This document shows, in pieces, positions 6,034-13,488 of a DNA stretch of 22,367 nt (positions are counted from its first letter, which is position 1; the number at the start of each line of letters is the position of its first letter). Location of the stretch: contig JAZNNQ010000016.1 of NCBI GenBank assembly GCA_045580305.1, positions 1 through 22,367 on the forward strand, read 5' to 3'. This stretch comes from RGIG7332 sp045580305. GTDB lineage: Bacteria > Bacillota > Clostridia > Oscillospirales > JAAYXM01. The position numbers were made by a program, and so were the translations under genes. The notes under the pieces were generated by a model, which searched no databases, was not told the DNA's origin, and worked only from the letters and a program-made list of their open reading frames with translations.

Positions 6034-7152
6034 ATGGATGCAAATAAATCATCACAACAGGTTATAAAAGAGGCTAATATACGGATGATTTTCCGCCTTA
6101 TACATAAGAATGAGTCTATTTCCCGTGCAGATCTCAAGAAAATGACCGGCCTTAGCGCCACAACTGTATCAACTCTTGTGGAAGAGCTTGCTAATGCGGG
6201 ACTTGTTGCCGAGGCGGGAATTAAGGAGACCAAAACCAGCGGCAGAAAAGCGGTTGCATTAAAGATCTGCTCCGACGGCGGCTATTTTGTCGGCCTTGAT
6301 GTGCAGAAGAACAATGTGGTTGCGGATGTTTACGGCTTGGATTTTTCCCATAAGGAGCACATTGAGGTCAGTGTCTCAGCGGGGGAAAGCTTCGGTACTA
6401 AGATAATGAATACAATAAGCCGTGCGACCCGCGGGCGTAAAATTTTAGGAATAACCATCGGACTTCCCGGTGTTATTGACCCGGTGACAAACACCTTGAT
6501 TTCATCCACTGTACTTCCTGCTGAGGATGCGAAGGACATATATGGAATACTTAAAGATGCACTGGGCGGTATCAATGTCTGCCTTAAAAACAATTCTGGC
6601 CTTATCGCCTTGGCAGAGCGGGAGTTCGGCGGATATATTGATACTAACAATCTGATCTCCATAGATATTAACGACGGTGTCGGTGCGGGCATACTCATCG
6701 ACGGCGCTATTTACAGCGGAAGCGGTATGGCGGGTGAGTTTGGCCATTTAACTGTGGATTATAACGGCGAGCGTTGCAAGTGCGGAAACTTTGGCTGTCT
6801 TGAACTTTACGCAAGCATCCCCGCAATTCAGGAAAAGACAAAAACGAAATCCTTACCGGAGCTTGTAAAAAAGCTGTCGGCAGGGGATAAAGGCTGCTTG
6901 GAAACGGTTAAAAATGTATCGCGGGCACTTGCTTTCGGCATTAATAACATTGTAAACCTCTTAAATCCGGAGCTTATAATAATCGGCGGCGCAATAAAGA
7001 GCCTGGGCGAGTATTTTTTAGATCCGCTTAAAGAGGTTACAAATCAAATCGCACTTATTAAAGATACCAAAATCGAGTTTTCAAAAATCAACGGAAACCC
7101 CGTAACCTTAGGCGGTGCAAAGTATTCCTTCGACGAAGTATTCGGTAAATAA
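6034..7152 (+). CDS. ROK-family transcriptional regulator
   Basis: ATG 6034 follows GAGG (6022-6025) by 8 nt; an upstream TTG at 6016 has no ribosome-binding site. Residues 10-60 form a winged helix-turn-helix (SRADLKKMTGLSATTVSTLV), followed by a ROK sugar-kinase-like domain. H238 (in GEFGH) with C248, C250 and C255 (CKCGNFGCLE) form the complete zinc site. The sugar-kinase catalytic Asp, normally in an NDA context, is replaced by NNS (186-188), so kinase activity is unlikely. It therefore resembles NagC/XylR-type regulators. The 372-residue length is normal. Neighbouring nagB and glmM-like genes point to an amino-sugar phosphate as ligand, by inference. Its own promoter carries an operator, suggesting autoregulation. 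Confidence 0.92.
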   Translation: MDANKSSQQVIKEANIRMIFRLIHKNESISRADLKKMTGLSATTVSTLVEELANAGLVAEAGIKETKTSGRKAVALKICSDGGYFVGLDVQKNNVVADVYGLDFSHKEHIEVSVSAGESFGTKIMNTISRATRGRKILGITIGLPGVIDPVTNTLISSTVLPAEDAKDIYGILKDALGGINVCLKNNSGLIALAEREFGGYIDTNNLISIDINDGVGAGILIDGAIYSGSGMAGEFGHLTVDYNGERCKCGNFGCLELYASIPAIQEKTKTKSLPELVKKLSAGDKGCLETVKNVSRALAFGINNIVNLLNPELIIIGGAIKSLGEYFLDPLKEVTNQIALIKDTKIEFSKINGNPVTLGGAKYSFDEVFGK

Positions 7153-7184
7153 AAAACACCGCGAAATTAACGCGGCTGTTTTTT
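7151..7184 (+). terminator. Terminator after the ROK gene
   Basis: The stem core CCGCG/CGCGG has loop AAATTAA and is extended by A/T pairs past one bulged C, then TTTTTT. It separates the ROK gene from the aminotransferase. Confidence 0.8.
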
Positions 7185-7191
7185 ACAATAA

Positions 7192-7212
7192 TTAGTCCAG
7201 CCACTGGACAAA
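7192..7212 (+). promoter_or_regulatory. Full palindromic ROK operator before the aminotransferase
   Basis: TTAGTCCAG (7192-7200), the spacer CCA and CTGGACAAA (7204-7212) form the best palindrome of the set, 18 bp before the start codon. A TACAAT at 7184-7189 lies 2 bp upstream, mirroring the ROK promoter layout, although no clear -35 is visible. Confidence 0.7.
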
Positions 7213-7230
7213 TATGAAAGGGTGTTCATA

Positions 7231-8502
7231 ATGGCAGAGAAAGAAGTAGTAATGAACGGCGCAGGTATCGAGGAAATCGGTTTCCCCATGTGGCCCCAGT
7301 TTGCTGAAAAGTCCCAGGAAGATGTAGCTGAAATCTTAAAAAACGGTAAGGTTTGCTATTGGACCGGTCCCGTAGGTATGGAATTTGAAGAGAAGTTTGC
7401 AAAGTGGGAAGGCGCTAAGATGGCTATTTCCTGCACCAACGGTACCGCTGCACTTCACATCGCAATCTCCAGCCTCGGCATCGGACCGGGAGACGAGGTT
7501 ATCGTTCCCTCTTATTCCTTTATTGCATCCTCATTTTCTATCGTTCAGGCAGGTGCAATTCCGGTATTTGCAGATGTAACCGATGATCACACAATTGATC
7601 CCAACTGCATCGAAGCGCTTATCACTGAGCGTACAAAGGCTATTGTTGTAGTACATCTCTACGGTGTTGTTTGTGATATGGGCCCGATTTTAGAGATTGC
7701 AAAGAAGCATAATTTAAAGATCATTGAAGACTGTGCACAGTGCTTCGGTGGTACATATAAGGGGATCAAGACCGGCGTTATCGGCGATGTCGGTTGTTTT
7801 TCCTTCTGCCAGTCAAAGCATTTCACCACCGGCGGTGAGGGCGGTATGGTCGTTACCAACAATGAGGATTTAGGCTGGGAATGCCGTTCCTTCCGTGACC
7901 ACGGCTATGATGTTCGTACTCGTATGAATATGCTCGCACTTGAGGAAAAACTGCCGTATATCCACAACCGCGTAGGCTTTAACTACCGTATGACCGAGAT
8001 GCAGTCTGCAATCGGTATCAACGAGCTTGAGCGTTTTGACAGCTGGAACTTAGCACGCAGACTTAAATATGCTAAGATGTACGACGATGCATTTATCGGT
8101 ATGAAGGGTATCAAGAAGGTTCCCCATAACTCTGAGGAGCGTAAGTGCTCTTACTGGTGGTACCCGATGATTTTAGACCTTGATGTTCTCGACTGCAACG
8201 CAGATGTTATCGTCAAGGAGCTTGGTGCTGAGAAGATTCCTTGCTACGGTATCCAGTGGTCTGAGGCATATGAGGAAAAGGCATATCGTGAGCTTAACGG
8301 CTTCGGTACCGCACAGTTCCCGTTTAAGTCTTCCGAGTATACCAACTCTGCTTCTGTTGACTATACAAAGGTTGTTTGCCCCAAAGCAAAAGCGCTTCGC
8401 GACTGCACCTTAAGCCTATTTTTACATCCCACATGGGACGAGGTACACATCAACCGTTGTATCGAGGGCGTAAAGACAGTTATTGCCCGTCACTTAAAGT
8501 AA
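7231..8502 (+). CDS. DegT/DnrJ/EryC1-type PLP aminotransferase
   Basis: A 423-residue fold-type I sugar aminotransferase. CTNGTAALHIA (68-78) is the cofactor phosphate loop, D167 in IIEDCAQ contacts the pyridine nitrogen and K196 in SFCQSKHFTTGGEGG forms the Schiff base. HNRVGFNYRMTEMQSAIG is the family signature. Enzymes of this type transfer an amino group from Glu or Gln to a keto-sugar or keto-cyclitol; the substrate cannot be read from sequence. ATG 7231 is preferred, behind AAAGGG; an in-frame GTG at 7222 overlaps that site. The gene is rich in GGT, CGT and ATC codons, unlike its neighbours, which suggests strong expression. It is a single-gene unit between terminators, with the best ROK operator in front, so it is probably tied to amino-sugar status. 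Confidence 0.9.
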   Translation: MAEKEVVMNGAGIEEIGFPMWPQFAEKSQEDVAEILKNGKVCYWTGPVGMEFEEKFAKWEGAKMAISCTNGTAALHIAISSLGIGPGDEVIVPSYSFIASSFSIVQAGAIPVFADVTDDHTIDPNCIEALITERTKAIVVVHLYGVVCDMGPILEIAKKHNLKIIEDCAQCFGGTYKGIKTGVIGDVGCFSFCQSKHFTTGGEGGMVVTNNEDLGWECRSFRDHGYDVRTRMNMLALEEKLPYIHNRVGFNYRMTEMQSAIGINELERFDSWNLARRLKYAKMYDDAFIGMKGIKKVPHNSEERKCSYWWYPMILDLDVLDCNADVIVKELGAEKIPCYGIQWSEAYEEKAYRELNGFGTAQFPFKSSEYTNSASVDYTKVVCPKAKALRDCTLSLFLHPTWDEVHINRCIEGVKTVIARHLK

Positions 8503-8506
8503 AAAC

Positions 8507-8540
8507 AAAAGCTACTTATCATTTGATAAGTAGCTTTTTT
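8507..8540 (+). terminator. Terminator after the aminotransferase
   Basis: Near-perfect 14-15-bp stem AAAAGCTACTTATCA/TGATAAGTAGCTTTT with a tiny TT-centred loop, followed by a T run. Confidence 0.9.
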
Positions 8541-8550
8541 ATATAGCATA

Positions 8551-8559
8551 TGGTATACT
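8551..8559 (+). promoter_or_regulatory. Extended -10 promoter of sfsA
   Basis: TGGTATACT carries the TGn extension and a TATACT -10, 26 bp before the start codon. No strong -35 is seen, as is common for extended -10 promoters. Confidence 0.55.
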
Positions 8560-8584
8560 TAATCAAAAAAACAGTAGGTGACTT

Positions 8585-9268
8585 ATGATATATAAAAACA
8601 TAAAAGAGGGGAGTTTTGTATCCCGACCAAACCGTTTTATTGCTCATATTGAAATAGACGGCAAAGTCGAGGTATGCCATGTAAAAAATACCGGCAGATG
8701 CAGAGAATTACTTGTCCCGGGTGTACGGGTATATGTGCAGGAAAGCGAAAATATAGCCCGCAAAACGAAATATGATCTGATCGCTGTATACAAGGGTGAT
8801 AAGTTATTTAATATAGACAGCAACGCACCCAACAAGGTGTTTTACGAATGGGTCGAAAACTCGAAATATTTCGGTAAGATCTGCCTTATAAAGCCCGAGT
8901 GTAAATACGGAAACTCTCGCTTTGATTTTTACATTGAGACAGAATATGAAAAAATATTTGTCGAGGTGAAGGGTGTTACTCTTGAAAAAGACGGGGTGCT
9001 GATGTTCCCGGATGCACCGACCGAGCGGGGAGTTAAGCATATAAAAGAACTGATGGCTTGCATTGAAGAAGGGTACAGGGCTGCAGTTGTTTTTATTGTT
9101 CAAACCGATTATGCAAAATATTTTACCCCCAATACAGAAACCCATAAGGAATTCGCAAATGTGCTCAATGAAGCAAAAAAGAAGGGCGTTGAAATCCTTT
9201 GTCTTTCCTGCAATGTATCGGCAAATGAGCTTACGGTTAAAGATAATGTAAGGGTGGAATTATTTTAA
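8585..9268 (+). CDS. sfsA: SfsA family protein (sugar fermentation stimulation / nuclease-like)
   Basis: The 227 residues carry the family blocks in order: SRPNRFIA (13-20), HVKNTGRCRELL, NSRFDFYIE, VEVKGVTLE, MFPDAPTERGVKHI and the C-terminal KGVEILCLSCNVS. The FDF...EVKG blocks resemble a PD-(D/E)XK nuclease core, preceded by an OB-like N-terminal part. E. coli SfsA was named for maltose metabolism and binds DNA; its true role is unsettled. AGGTGA lies 3 nt before the ATG. It is transcribed alone or with the following hydrolase; no terminator lies in the 37-bp gap. Confidence 0.93.
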   Translation: MIYKNIKEGSFVSRPNRFIAHIEIDGKVEVCHVKNTGRCRELLVPGVRVYVQESENIARKTKYDLIAVYKGDKLFNIDSNAPNKVFYEWVENSKYFGKICLIKPECKYGNSRFDFYIETEYEKIFVEVKGVTLEKDGVLMFPDAPTERGVKHIKELMACIEEGYRAAVVFIVQTDYAKYFTPNTETHKEFANVLNEAKKKGVEILCLSCNVSANELTVKDNVRVELF

Positions 9269-9305
9269 CACGGTCTCACATAATAAAGGCAGGAGAGTGA
9301 TAATT

Positions 9306-10265
9306 ATGTGTACCGCAATATCCTGCACCGTGGGCGACAACTATTTTGGCAGAAATTTAGATTACGAGCACGATTTCGGCGAAAAAATTCTGATAACACC
9401 GCGAAATTACCCGTTTAGTTTTGCAAAAAGTGCGCATTTTGCCATAATCGGTATGGCGCTGGAGTGTGACAATTACCCTTTGTATTTTGACGCTACCAAT
9501 GAAGCGGGGCTCAGTATGGCGGGACTTAACTTTCCTGACAACGCCTGCTATATGGAAGAAAAAGAGGAAAGGTGCAATATAGCATCTTTTGAGTTTATAC
9601 CGTGGGTATTGTGCAAGTGCAGTAATGTTGCGGAAGCAAAGATGCTTCTTGAAGGTACAAACATAACAAATAAAGCCTTTAATGAAAAAATGCCGCCGTC
9701 GCCACTTCACTGGATAATTGCGGATAAGGAGCGGACAATTACGGTGGAGCAGACAAAAAACGGACTTTGCGTTCACAATAATCCCGTGGGAGTGTTGACA
9801 AATAATCCAACATTTGATATGCAGCTAATGAATTTGTCAAATTATATGACATTAACCAATGAAACACCGAAAAACACTTTTTCGGATAAAATCGATATTA
9901 TACCCTACAGCAGAGGAATGGGAGGTCTGGGACTTCCGGGAGATTTATCTTCAATGTCGCGGTTTGTGCGGGCAAGTTTTGTCAAGCTGAACTCAACTTT
10001 TGGTGATACAGAAGGCGAGAGAGTACGGCAGTTTTTTCATATTCTCTACTCCGTGTACCAGCAAAAAGGTTGTGCAAAGGTAGGAGAGGATTACGAAATA
10101 ACAAACTACTCCTCCTGTTGTAATACAGACAAGGGTATTTATTACTACACCACCTACAATAATGGCGCAATAAACGGAGTGGATATGTATAGAGAGAATT
10201 TAGACGGAACAGAACTAATCTCTTATGACCTCGTTTTTGAAGAAAAGATAAATGTACAAAATTAA
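9306..10265 (+). CDS. Choloylglycine hydrolase family enzyme, bile-salt-hydrolase-like
   Basis: An N-terminal nucleophile hydrolase of 319 residues. ATG 9306 exposes Cys2 as the nucleophile after Met removal (MCTAISC). The alternative GTG at 9297 would bury it and overlaps the ribosome-binding site. R16 and D19 (FGRNLDYE), N79 (LNFPDNA), N167 (VLTNNP) and R223 in GLPGDLSSMSRFVR correspond to the BSH/PVA active site. Asn rather than Tyr at 79 favours bile salt hydrolase over penicillin V acylase, from remembered alignments. It would cleave the amide bond of glycine- or taurine-conjugated bile acids. No secretion signal is seen, so it is cytosolic. Other N-acyl amides remain possible substrates. 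Confidence 0.88.
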   Translation: MCTAISCTVGDNYFGRNLDYEHDFGEKILITPRNYPFSFAKSAHFAIIGMALECDNYPLYFDATNEAGLSMAGLNFPDNACYMEEKEERCNIASFEFIPWVLCKCSNVAEAKMLLEGTNITNKAFNEKMPPSPLHWIIADKERTITVEQTKNGLCVHNNPVGVLTNNPTFDMQLMNLSNYMTLTNETPKNTFSDKIDIIPYSRGMGGLGLPGDLSSMSRFVRASFVKLNSTFGDTEGERVRQFFHILYSVYQQKGCAKVGEDYEITNYSSCCNTDKGIYYYTTYNNGAINGVDMYRENLDGTELISYDLVFEEKINVQN

Positions 10266-10293
10266 AAGACGATGGCTTAAGCCATCGTCTTTT
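10264..10293. terminator. Bidirectional terminator between hydrolase and DUF2798 gene
   Basis: Perfect 13-bp stem AAAAGACGATGGC/GCCATCGTCTTTT with loop TTAA. It also contains the last codons and stop of the minus-strand gene. Confidence 0.92.
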
Positions 10294-10855
10294 CTTCGAT
10301 TTTTTCACGGTTTTTGATATCTTTTGCAAAAAGGAATTTGAATATTGTTCGTACCAGCGGCTGGATAAAGAACAACTGCGTAAAAAACGCAAAAGGGAAG
10401 TTGAAGCACATAAGCTTAAGCCATTCCGCAAGGATTGAAATAAGGTTAAAGCCTGCAGTGTAATCGTGATACAGAAATGCTGCAATAAAGCTCATTGCCG
10501 GGCACATAAGACCCACGGTCGCACAGATAATCGCGGTTTCAAAAAGTACCGGATGTGTGCTTCTCGGGTCGAAAACCTTGCAGGCGAGCTTGAAGGAGAG
10601 GGGGGAACCCATAAGATTCTCAAGAAGGTATGCAAGTGCAAACTCAAGCAAAATAACGCCCCAGATAGGGAAGGTCATACCCAACACCGGAATACCGCCC
10701 ATTTTGCTGATTGCAGCAAGTACACCAGCCTCGCCGGTAATAGCCTTGAACATTTCACCATTTACCACATAAAGGCTGAAAAACACAAAAGCGTGCACGG
10801 TGATGATAACCGTAATAAGGGCAAAAATCATTCTTTGAAATTGGTTTCTTGGCAT
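10277..10855 (-). CDS. DUF2798 family membrane protein
   Basis: A 192-residue integral membrane protein with four hydrophobic segments, around residues 8-30, 54-80, 103-128 and 140-165. The opening MPRNQFQRMIFALITVIITVHAFVF and a repeat of the FxLxFPxAF theme near 150 are characteristic of proteins with two DUF2798 units. Function is unknown. AAGGAG lies 9 nt before the ATG. It is a single-gene unit convergent with the hydrolase, sharing its terminator. Confidence 0.82.
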   Translation of the reverse strand: MPRNQFQRMIFALITVIITVHAFVFFSLYVVNGEMFKAITGEAGVLAAISKMGGIPVLGMTFPIWGVILLEFALAYLLENLMGSPLSFKLACKVFDPRSTHPVLFETAIICATVGLMCPAMSFIAAFLYHDYTAGFNLISILAEWLKLMCFNFPFAFFTQLFFIQPLVRTIFKFLFAKDIKNREKIEEKTMA

Positions 10856-10890
10856 AGTTTAATCTCCTTGTTCTTTAAAGTCTTTCCATA

Positions 10891-10919
10891 ATTTATCACA
10901 TAGAATTTGAAAAAGTCAA
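10891..10919 (-). promoter_or_regulatory. Promoter of the DUF2798 gene
   Basis: On the minus strand TTGACT (10919-10914), a 17-bp spacer and ATAAAT (10896-10891) lie 36 bp before the start codon. Confidence 0.55.
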
Positions 10920-10939
10920 GAAAAAGTTTTTTCAAAATA

Positions 10940-10969
10940 TTGTCTTTTAATATTGTGTTCTGTTATAAT
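10940..10969 (+). promoter_or_regulatory. Promoter of the YgjV-like operon
   Basis: TTGTCT (10940-10945), an 18-bp spacer and a perfect TATAAT (10964-10969) with TGT extension. Confidence 0.75.
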
Positions 10970-10999
10970 AAAATGAGGATTTCGGGGAGATGATTTCTA

Positions 11000-11566
11000 A
11001 TGACACCGTATGAAATAATCGCACAAGTAATCGGTATTGCGGCAATGGCGATGAATATAATTTCATTTCTGCAAAAGGAGCATAAAACAATCATTGTTTT
11101 CCAGTTTTTCGGCTCCAGCTTATTCTTTATAAACTTCCTTATGTTAGGTGCTTATACGGGAGCGATGATGAACGCTATTGCCCTTATTCGCGCGGTTATA
11201 TTTACAAATAAGGAGAAATTCCGTGCAGATAACCCCGTATGGGTGGGCATTTTCTCGGTTTTCTACATTGCGGCGTATATTCTTACATTTACATTATTCG
11301 GCAAAGAAGCAAGCATTAAAAACTTTGCTGTTGAGCTGCTTCCCGTTATTGCAATGGTGATACAGACTATAAGTTTCGTTTTACCTAATGCAAAGGATAT
11401 AAGAAATTTTGCCTATGTTGTTTCGCCACTATGGCTTATATACAATGCGATAAACGGCGCTATCGGCGGTATGTTGTGCGAGGCGTTTGCCCTTGTCAGC
11501 GTAACCGTGGGCAAGTTTAAATATGACAGAAAACAGGGTATAGAAAATGAAGATAACCGAAATTGA
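11000..11566 (+). CDS. YgjV-like inner membrane protein
   Basis: 188 residues with about six short hydrophobic segments. It begins with IIAQVIGIAAMAMNIISFLQK and continues through FQFFGSSLFFINFLMLGAYTGA and the C-terminal PLWLIYNAINGAIGG. These blocks match the YgjV (Imp-YgjV) family of uncharacterised membrane proteins. GGGGAG precedes the ATG at a longish spacing of about 11 nt. Its end overlaps the next gene by 20 bp, so the two are translationally coupled. No function can be assigned. Confidence 0.8.
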   Translation: MTPYEIIAQVIGIAAMAMNIISFLQKEHKTIIVFQFFGSSLFFINFLMLGAYTGAMMNAIALIRAVIFTNKEKFRADNPVWVGIFSVFYIAAYILTFTLFGKEASIKNFAVELLPVIAMVIQTISFVLPNAKDIRNFAYVVSPLWLIYNAINGAIGGMLCEAFALVSVTVGKFKYDRKQGIENEDNRN

Positions 11567-12593
11567 CAAGAATTTCATAGTTGACACCAAGATTGGCAAG
11601 ACAGATGTAGAATTTTTCAGCGCTGACAGCGCGCCCTTTGCAATATACGGCGTTTTCAAAGAAAACGGTATGTATCGTCGATTACCTCAAAAAGTGGCAA
11701 AGAGTGTCAGTGAAAGCGTTTATGGTCTGCATACCAACACCGCCGGCGGCAGGGTAAGGTTCAAAACCGACAGCCCGTATGTCGCAATAAGTGCCAAAAT
11801 GAGTGGGATTTGCAGAATGTCACACTTTTCGCTGACCGGTACTGCAAGCTTTGATCTATACGACGGCAACGATTATGTGGGCACCTTTATTCCGCCGTAT
11901 GATATAGAGGACGGATATGAGAGCGTAATTGATTTTTGTGATGTAAAAATGCGCGAAATTACAATAAACTTCCCTCTTTACAGCAATGCTTCGGAGCTCT
12001 ATATCGGTGTTAAAAAGGGTAGCAAGATACTCTCGGCCGATACATATAAAAATGAAAAACCCGTTGTGTTCTATGGCTCATCAATTACCCAGGGCGGCTG
12101 CGCATCCCGGCCGGGATGCGCCTATCAGGCGATAATATCAAGGGAACATAATATAAATTATGTAAACCTCGGGTTTTCGGGCAGTGCCTGTGCTGAAGAC
12201 GAAATAGCAGAGTATATTGCGGGGATTTCAATGTCCGTGTTTGTATATGATTATGATTATAACGCGCCCTCTATCGAGCATTTGGAGAAGACCCATAAAA
12301 GAATGTTTAACACCATAAGAGCAGCACAACCCGAGCTTCCGGTTATTATGGTCACTCGTCCGGGAATATCGCCCAATATCGATGAGGTGAAAAAGCGCCG
12401 TGAGATAGTGTACGCTACATATCAGGATGCTATCAAATCCGGTGATAAAAATGTGTATTTTATAAACGGCGAAGAGATTTTTAAATATAAAGACAGCAAT
12501 ATATTGTCCTGTGACGGAGTACACCCAAATGATTTTGGTTTCTGGTGTATGGCTCAGGTTATAGGCAAAAAAATAAAAGAGGTTATGGGGTAA
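11547..12593 (+). CDS. SGNH/GDSL hydrolase with an N-terminal beta-sandwich domain
   Basis: The 348 residues split into a beta-rich N-terminal domain (about 20-155, with TAGGRVRFKTDSPYVAI and FIPPYDIEDG) and an SGNH hydrolase domain. Block I is VFYGSSITQGG with catalytic S179, block II NLGFSGSACA supplies the oxyanion Gly, the DYDYNAP segment occupies the block III position, and DGVHPND supplies D323 and H326. Such proteins are usually carbohydrate esterases (acetyl-xylan or cell-wall deacetylases). No signal peptide is present, so an intracellular sugar ester is more likely than secreted polymer. The ribosome-binding site (AGGG) is weak, consistent with coupling to the overlapping YgjV-like gene. 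Confidence 0.88.
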   Translation: MKITEIDKNFIVDTKIGKTDVEFFSADSAPFAIYGVFKENGMYRRLPQKVAKSVSESVYGLHTNTAGGRVRFKTDSPYVAISAKMSGICRMSHFSLTGTASFDLYDGNDYVGTFIPPYDIEDGYESVIDFCDVKMREITINFPLYSNASELYIGVKKGSKILSADTYKNEKPVVFYGSSITQGGCASRPGCAYQAIISREHNINYVNLGFSGSACAEDEIAEYIAGISMSVFVYDYDYNAPSIEHLEKTHKRMFNTIRAAQPELPVIMVTRPGISPNIDEVKKRREIVYATYQDAIKSGDKNVYFINGEEIFKYKDSNILSCDGVHPNDFGFWCMAQVIGKKIKEVMG

Positions 12594-12599
12594 GAAGAT

Positions 12600-13004
12600 A
12601 TGAATAAAAGAAATATGTGGCAGATGGTCAAGTTTACGCTTTTCTCAATATCTGCGGGAATTATTCAGGTTGTTGTATTCACTCTGTTGAATGAACTGTT
12701 GAAATTAGCATATTGGCCGGCATATCTGATCGCGCTTATTGCATCTATTGTATGGAATTTCACATTTAACAGAAGGTACACTTTCCGCTCGGATGCAAAT
12801 GTGCCGGTTGCGATGGCAAAAGTTTTCGGCTTTTACCTTGTGTTTACACCGGTTTCCACATATTTAGGTCATATTGCCGAGGCGAGCGGAATAAACGAAT
12901 ATATTGTTCTTGCCGTTACGATGCTTTTTAATTTTATTCTTGAGTTTTTATTCTCTAAGTTTGTGGTTTATCGCAATAAAGAGAACACACTGAACAAAAA
13001 GTAA
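12600..13004 (+). CDS. GtrA-like membrane protein
   Basis: 134 residues with four membrane helices in the GtrA arrangement: VKFTLFSISAGIIQVVVFTLL, YLIALIASIVWNFTFNRRYTF, a third around residues 76-95 and a last around 100-122. The NFTFNRRYTF motif after helix 2 and FLFSKFVVYR after helix 4 are family hallmarks. GtrA-like proteins are thought to help move polyprenyl-phosphate-linked sugars across the membrane. It follows the SGNH hydrolase by 6 bp in one operon, so the pair may modify a surface glycan; that link is inferred. Confidence 0.85.
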   Translation: MNKRNMWQMVKFTLFSISAGIIQVVVFTLLNELLKLAYWPAYLIALIASIVWNFTFNRRYTFRSDANVPVAMAKVFGFYLVFTPVSTYLGHIAEASGINEYIVLAVTMLFNFILEFLFSKFVVYRNKENTLNKK

Positions 13005-13022
13005 AATTGGCGGAGTGATATT

Positions 13023-13427
13023 ATGTCTTTTGACACTATGACAATTATCGTACCATTGTCCGTTGTGGCAACAATTGTGCTGACAGTGCTTATTTATGCC
13101 AAAATTATGCCGGAAGGTCGTAAGGGTAAGTTGTCGCGCGCCGGGCAGGTGTTGCGGGATTTTTTGAATTTTAAAATATTGGTTATCGATAAAATCTTCA
13201 AGGGGATATACATATTGCTGACCGTGTTTTGCATTGTGTTGGGATTTCTAATCCTTTTAGGTTTTCGATATAACGGTCACGGCAGATATGCAACCCTTGA
13301 GTGGAACGGTGCCTATGGACTTGTTATTATGATAGCCGGCCCGATAATTATCAGACTGATTTACGAGCTGATTATAATAATTATCACCCCAATTAAAAAC
13401 GCGATTGAAAATAAAAAAGATAAATAA
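13023..13427 (+). CDS. Small membrane protein, DUF4282-like
   Basis: 134 residues with three hydrophobic segments: residues 7-27, 58-82 and 97-122. The last contains GPIIIRLIYELIIIII, which resembles the conserved C-terminal helix of DUF4282 proteins; the assignment is tentative. GGAG precedes the ATG, and it is the last gene before the dehydrogenase promoter. Function is unknown. Confidence 0.65.
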   Translation: MSFDTMTIIVPLSVVATIVLTVLIYAKIMPEGRKGKLSRAGQVLRDFLNFKILVIDKIFKGIYILLTVFCIVLGFLILLGFRYNGHGRYATLEWNGAYGLVIMIAGPIIIRLIYELIIIIITPIKNAIENKKDK

Positions 13428-13436
13428 ATTATTCGA

Positions 13437-13465
13437 TTGCACGGCATATTAAGTTGTGATATACT
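13437..13465 (+). promoter_or_regulatory. Promoter of the ddh operon
   Basis: TTGCAC (13437-13442), a 17-bp spacer and TATACT (13460-13465) with TGA extension, 23 bp before the start codon. Confidence 0.65.
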
Positions 13466-13488
13466 AAGCGTGAAAAGGAGTGCTTACA

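Noticed and set aside
9357..9776. Minus-strand frame inside the hydrolase gene
   Set aside because: Shadow of the Cys2-bearing hydrolase; arginine- and histidine-rich noise with no start signal.
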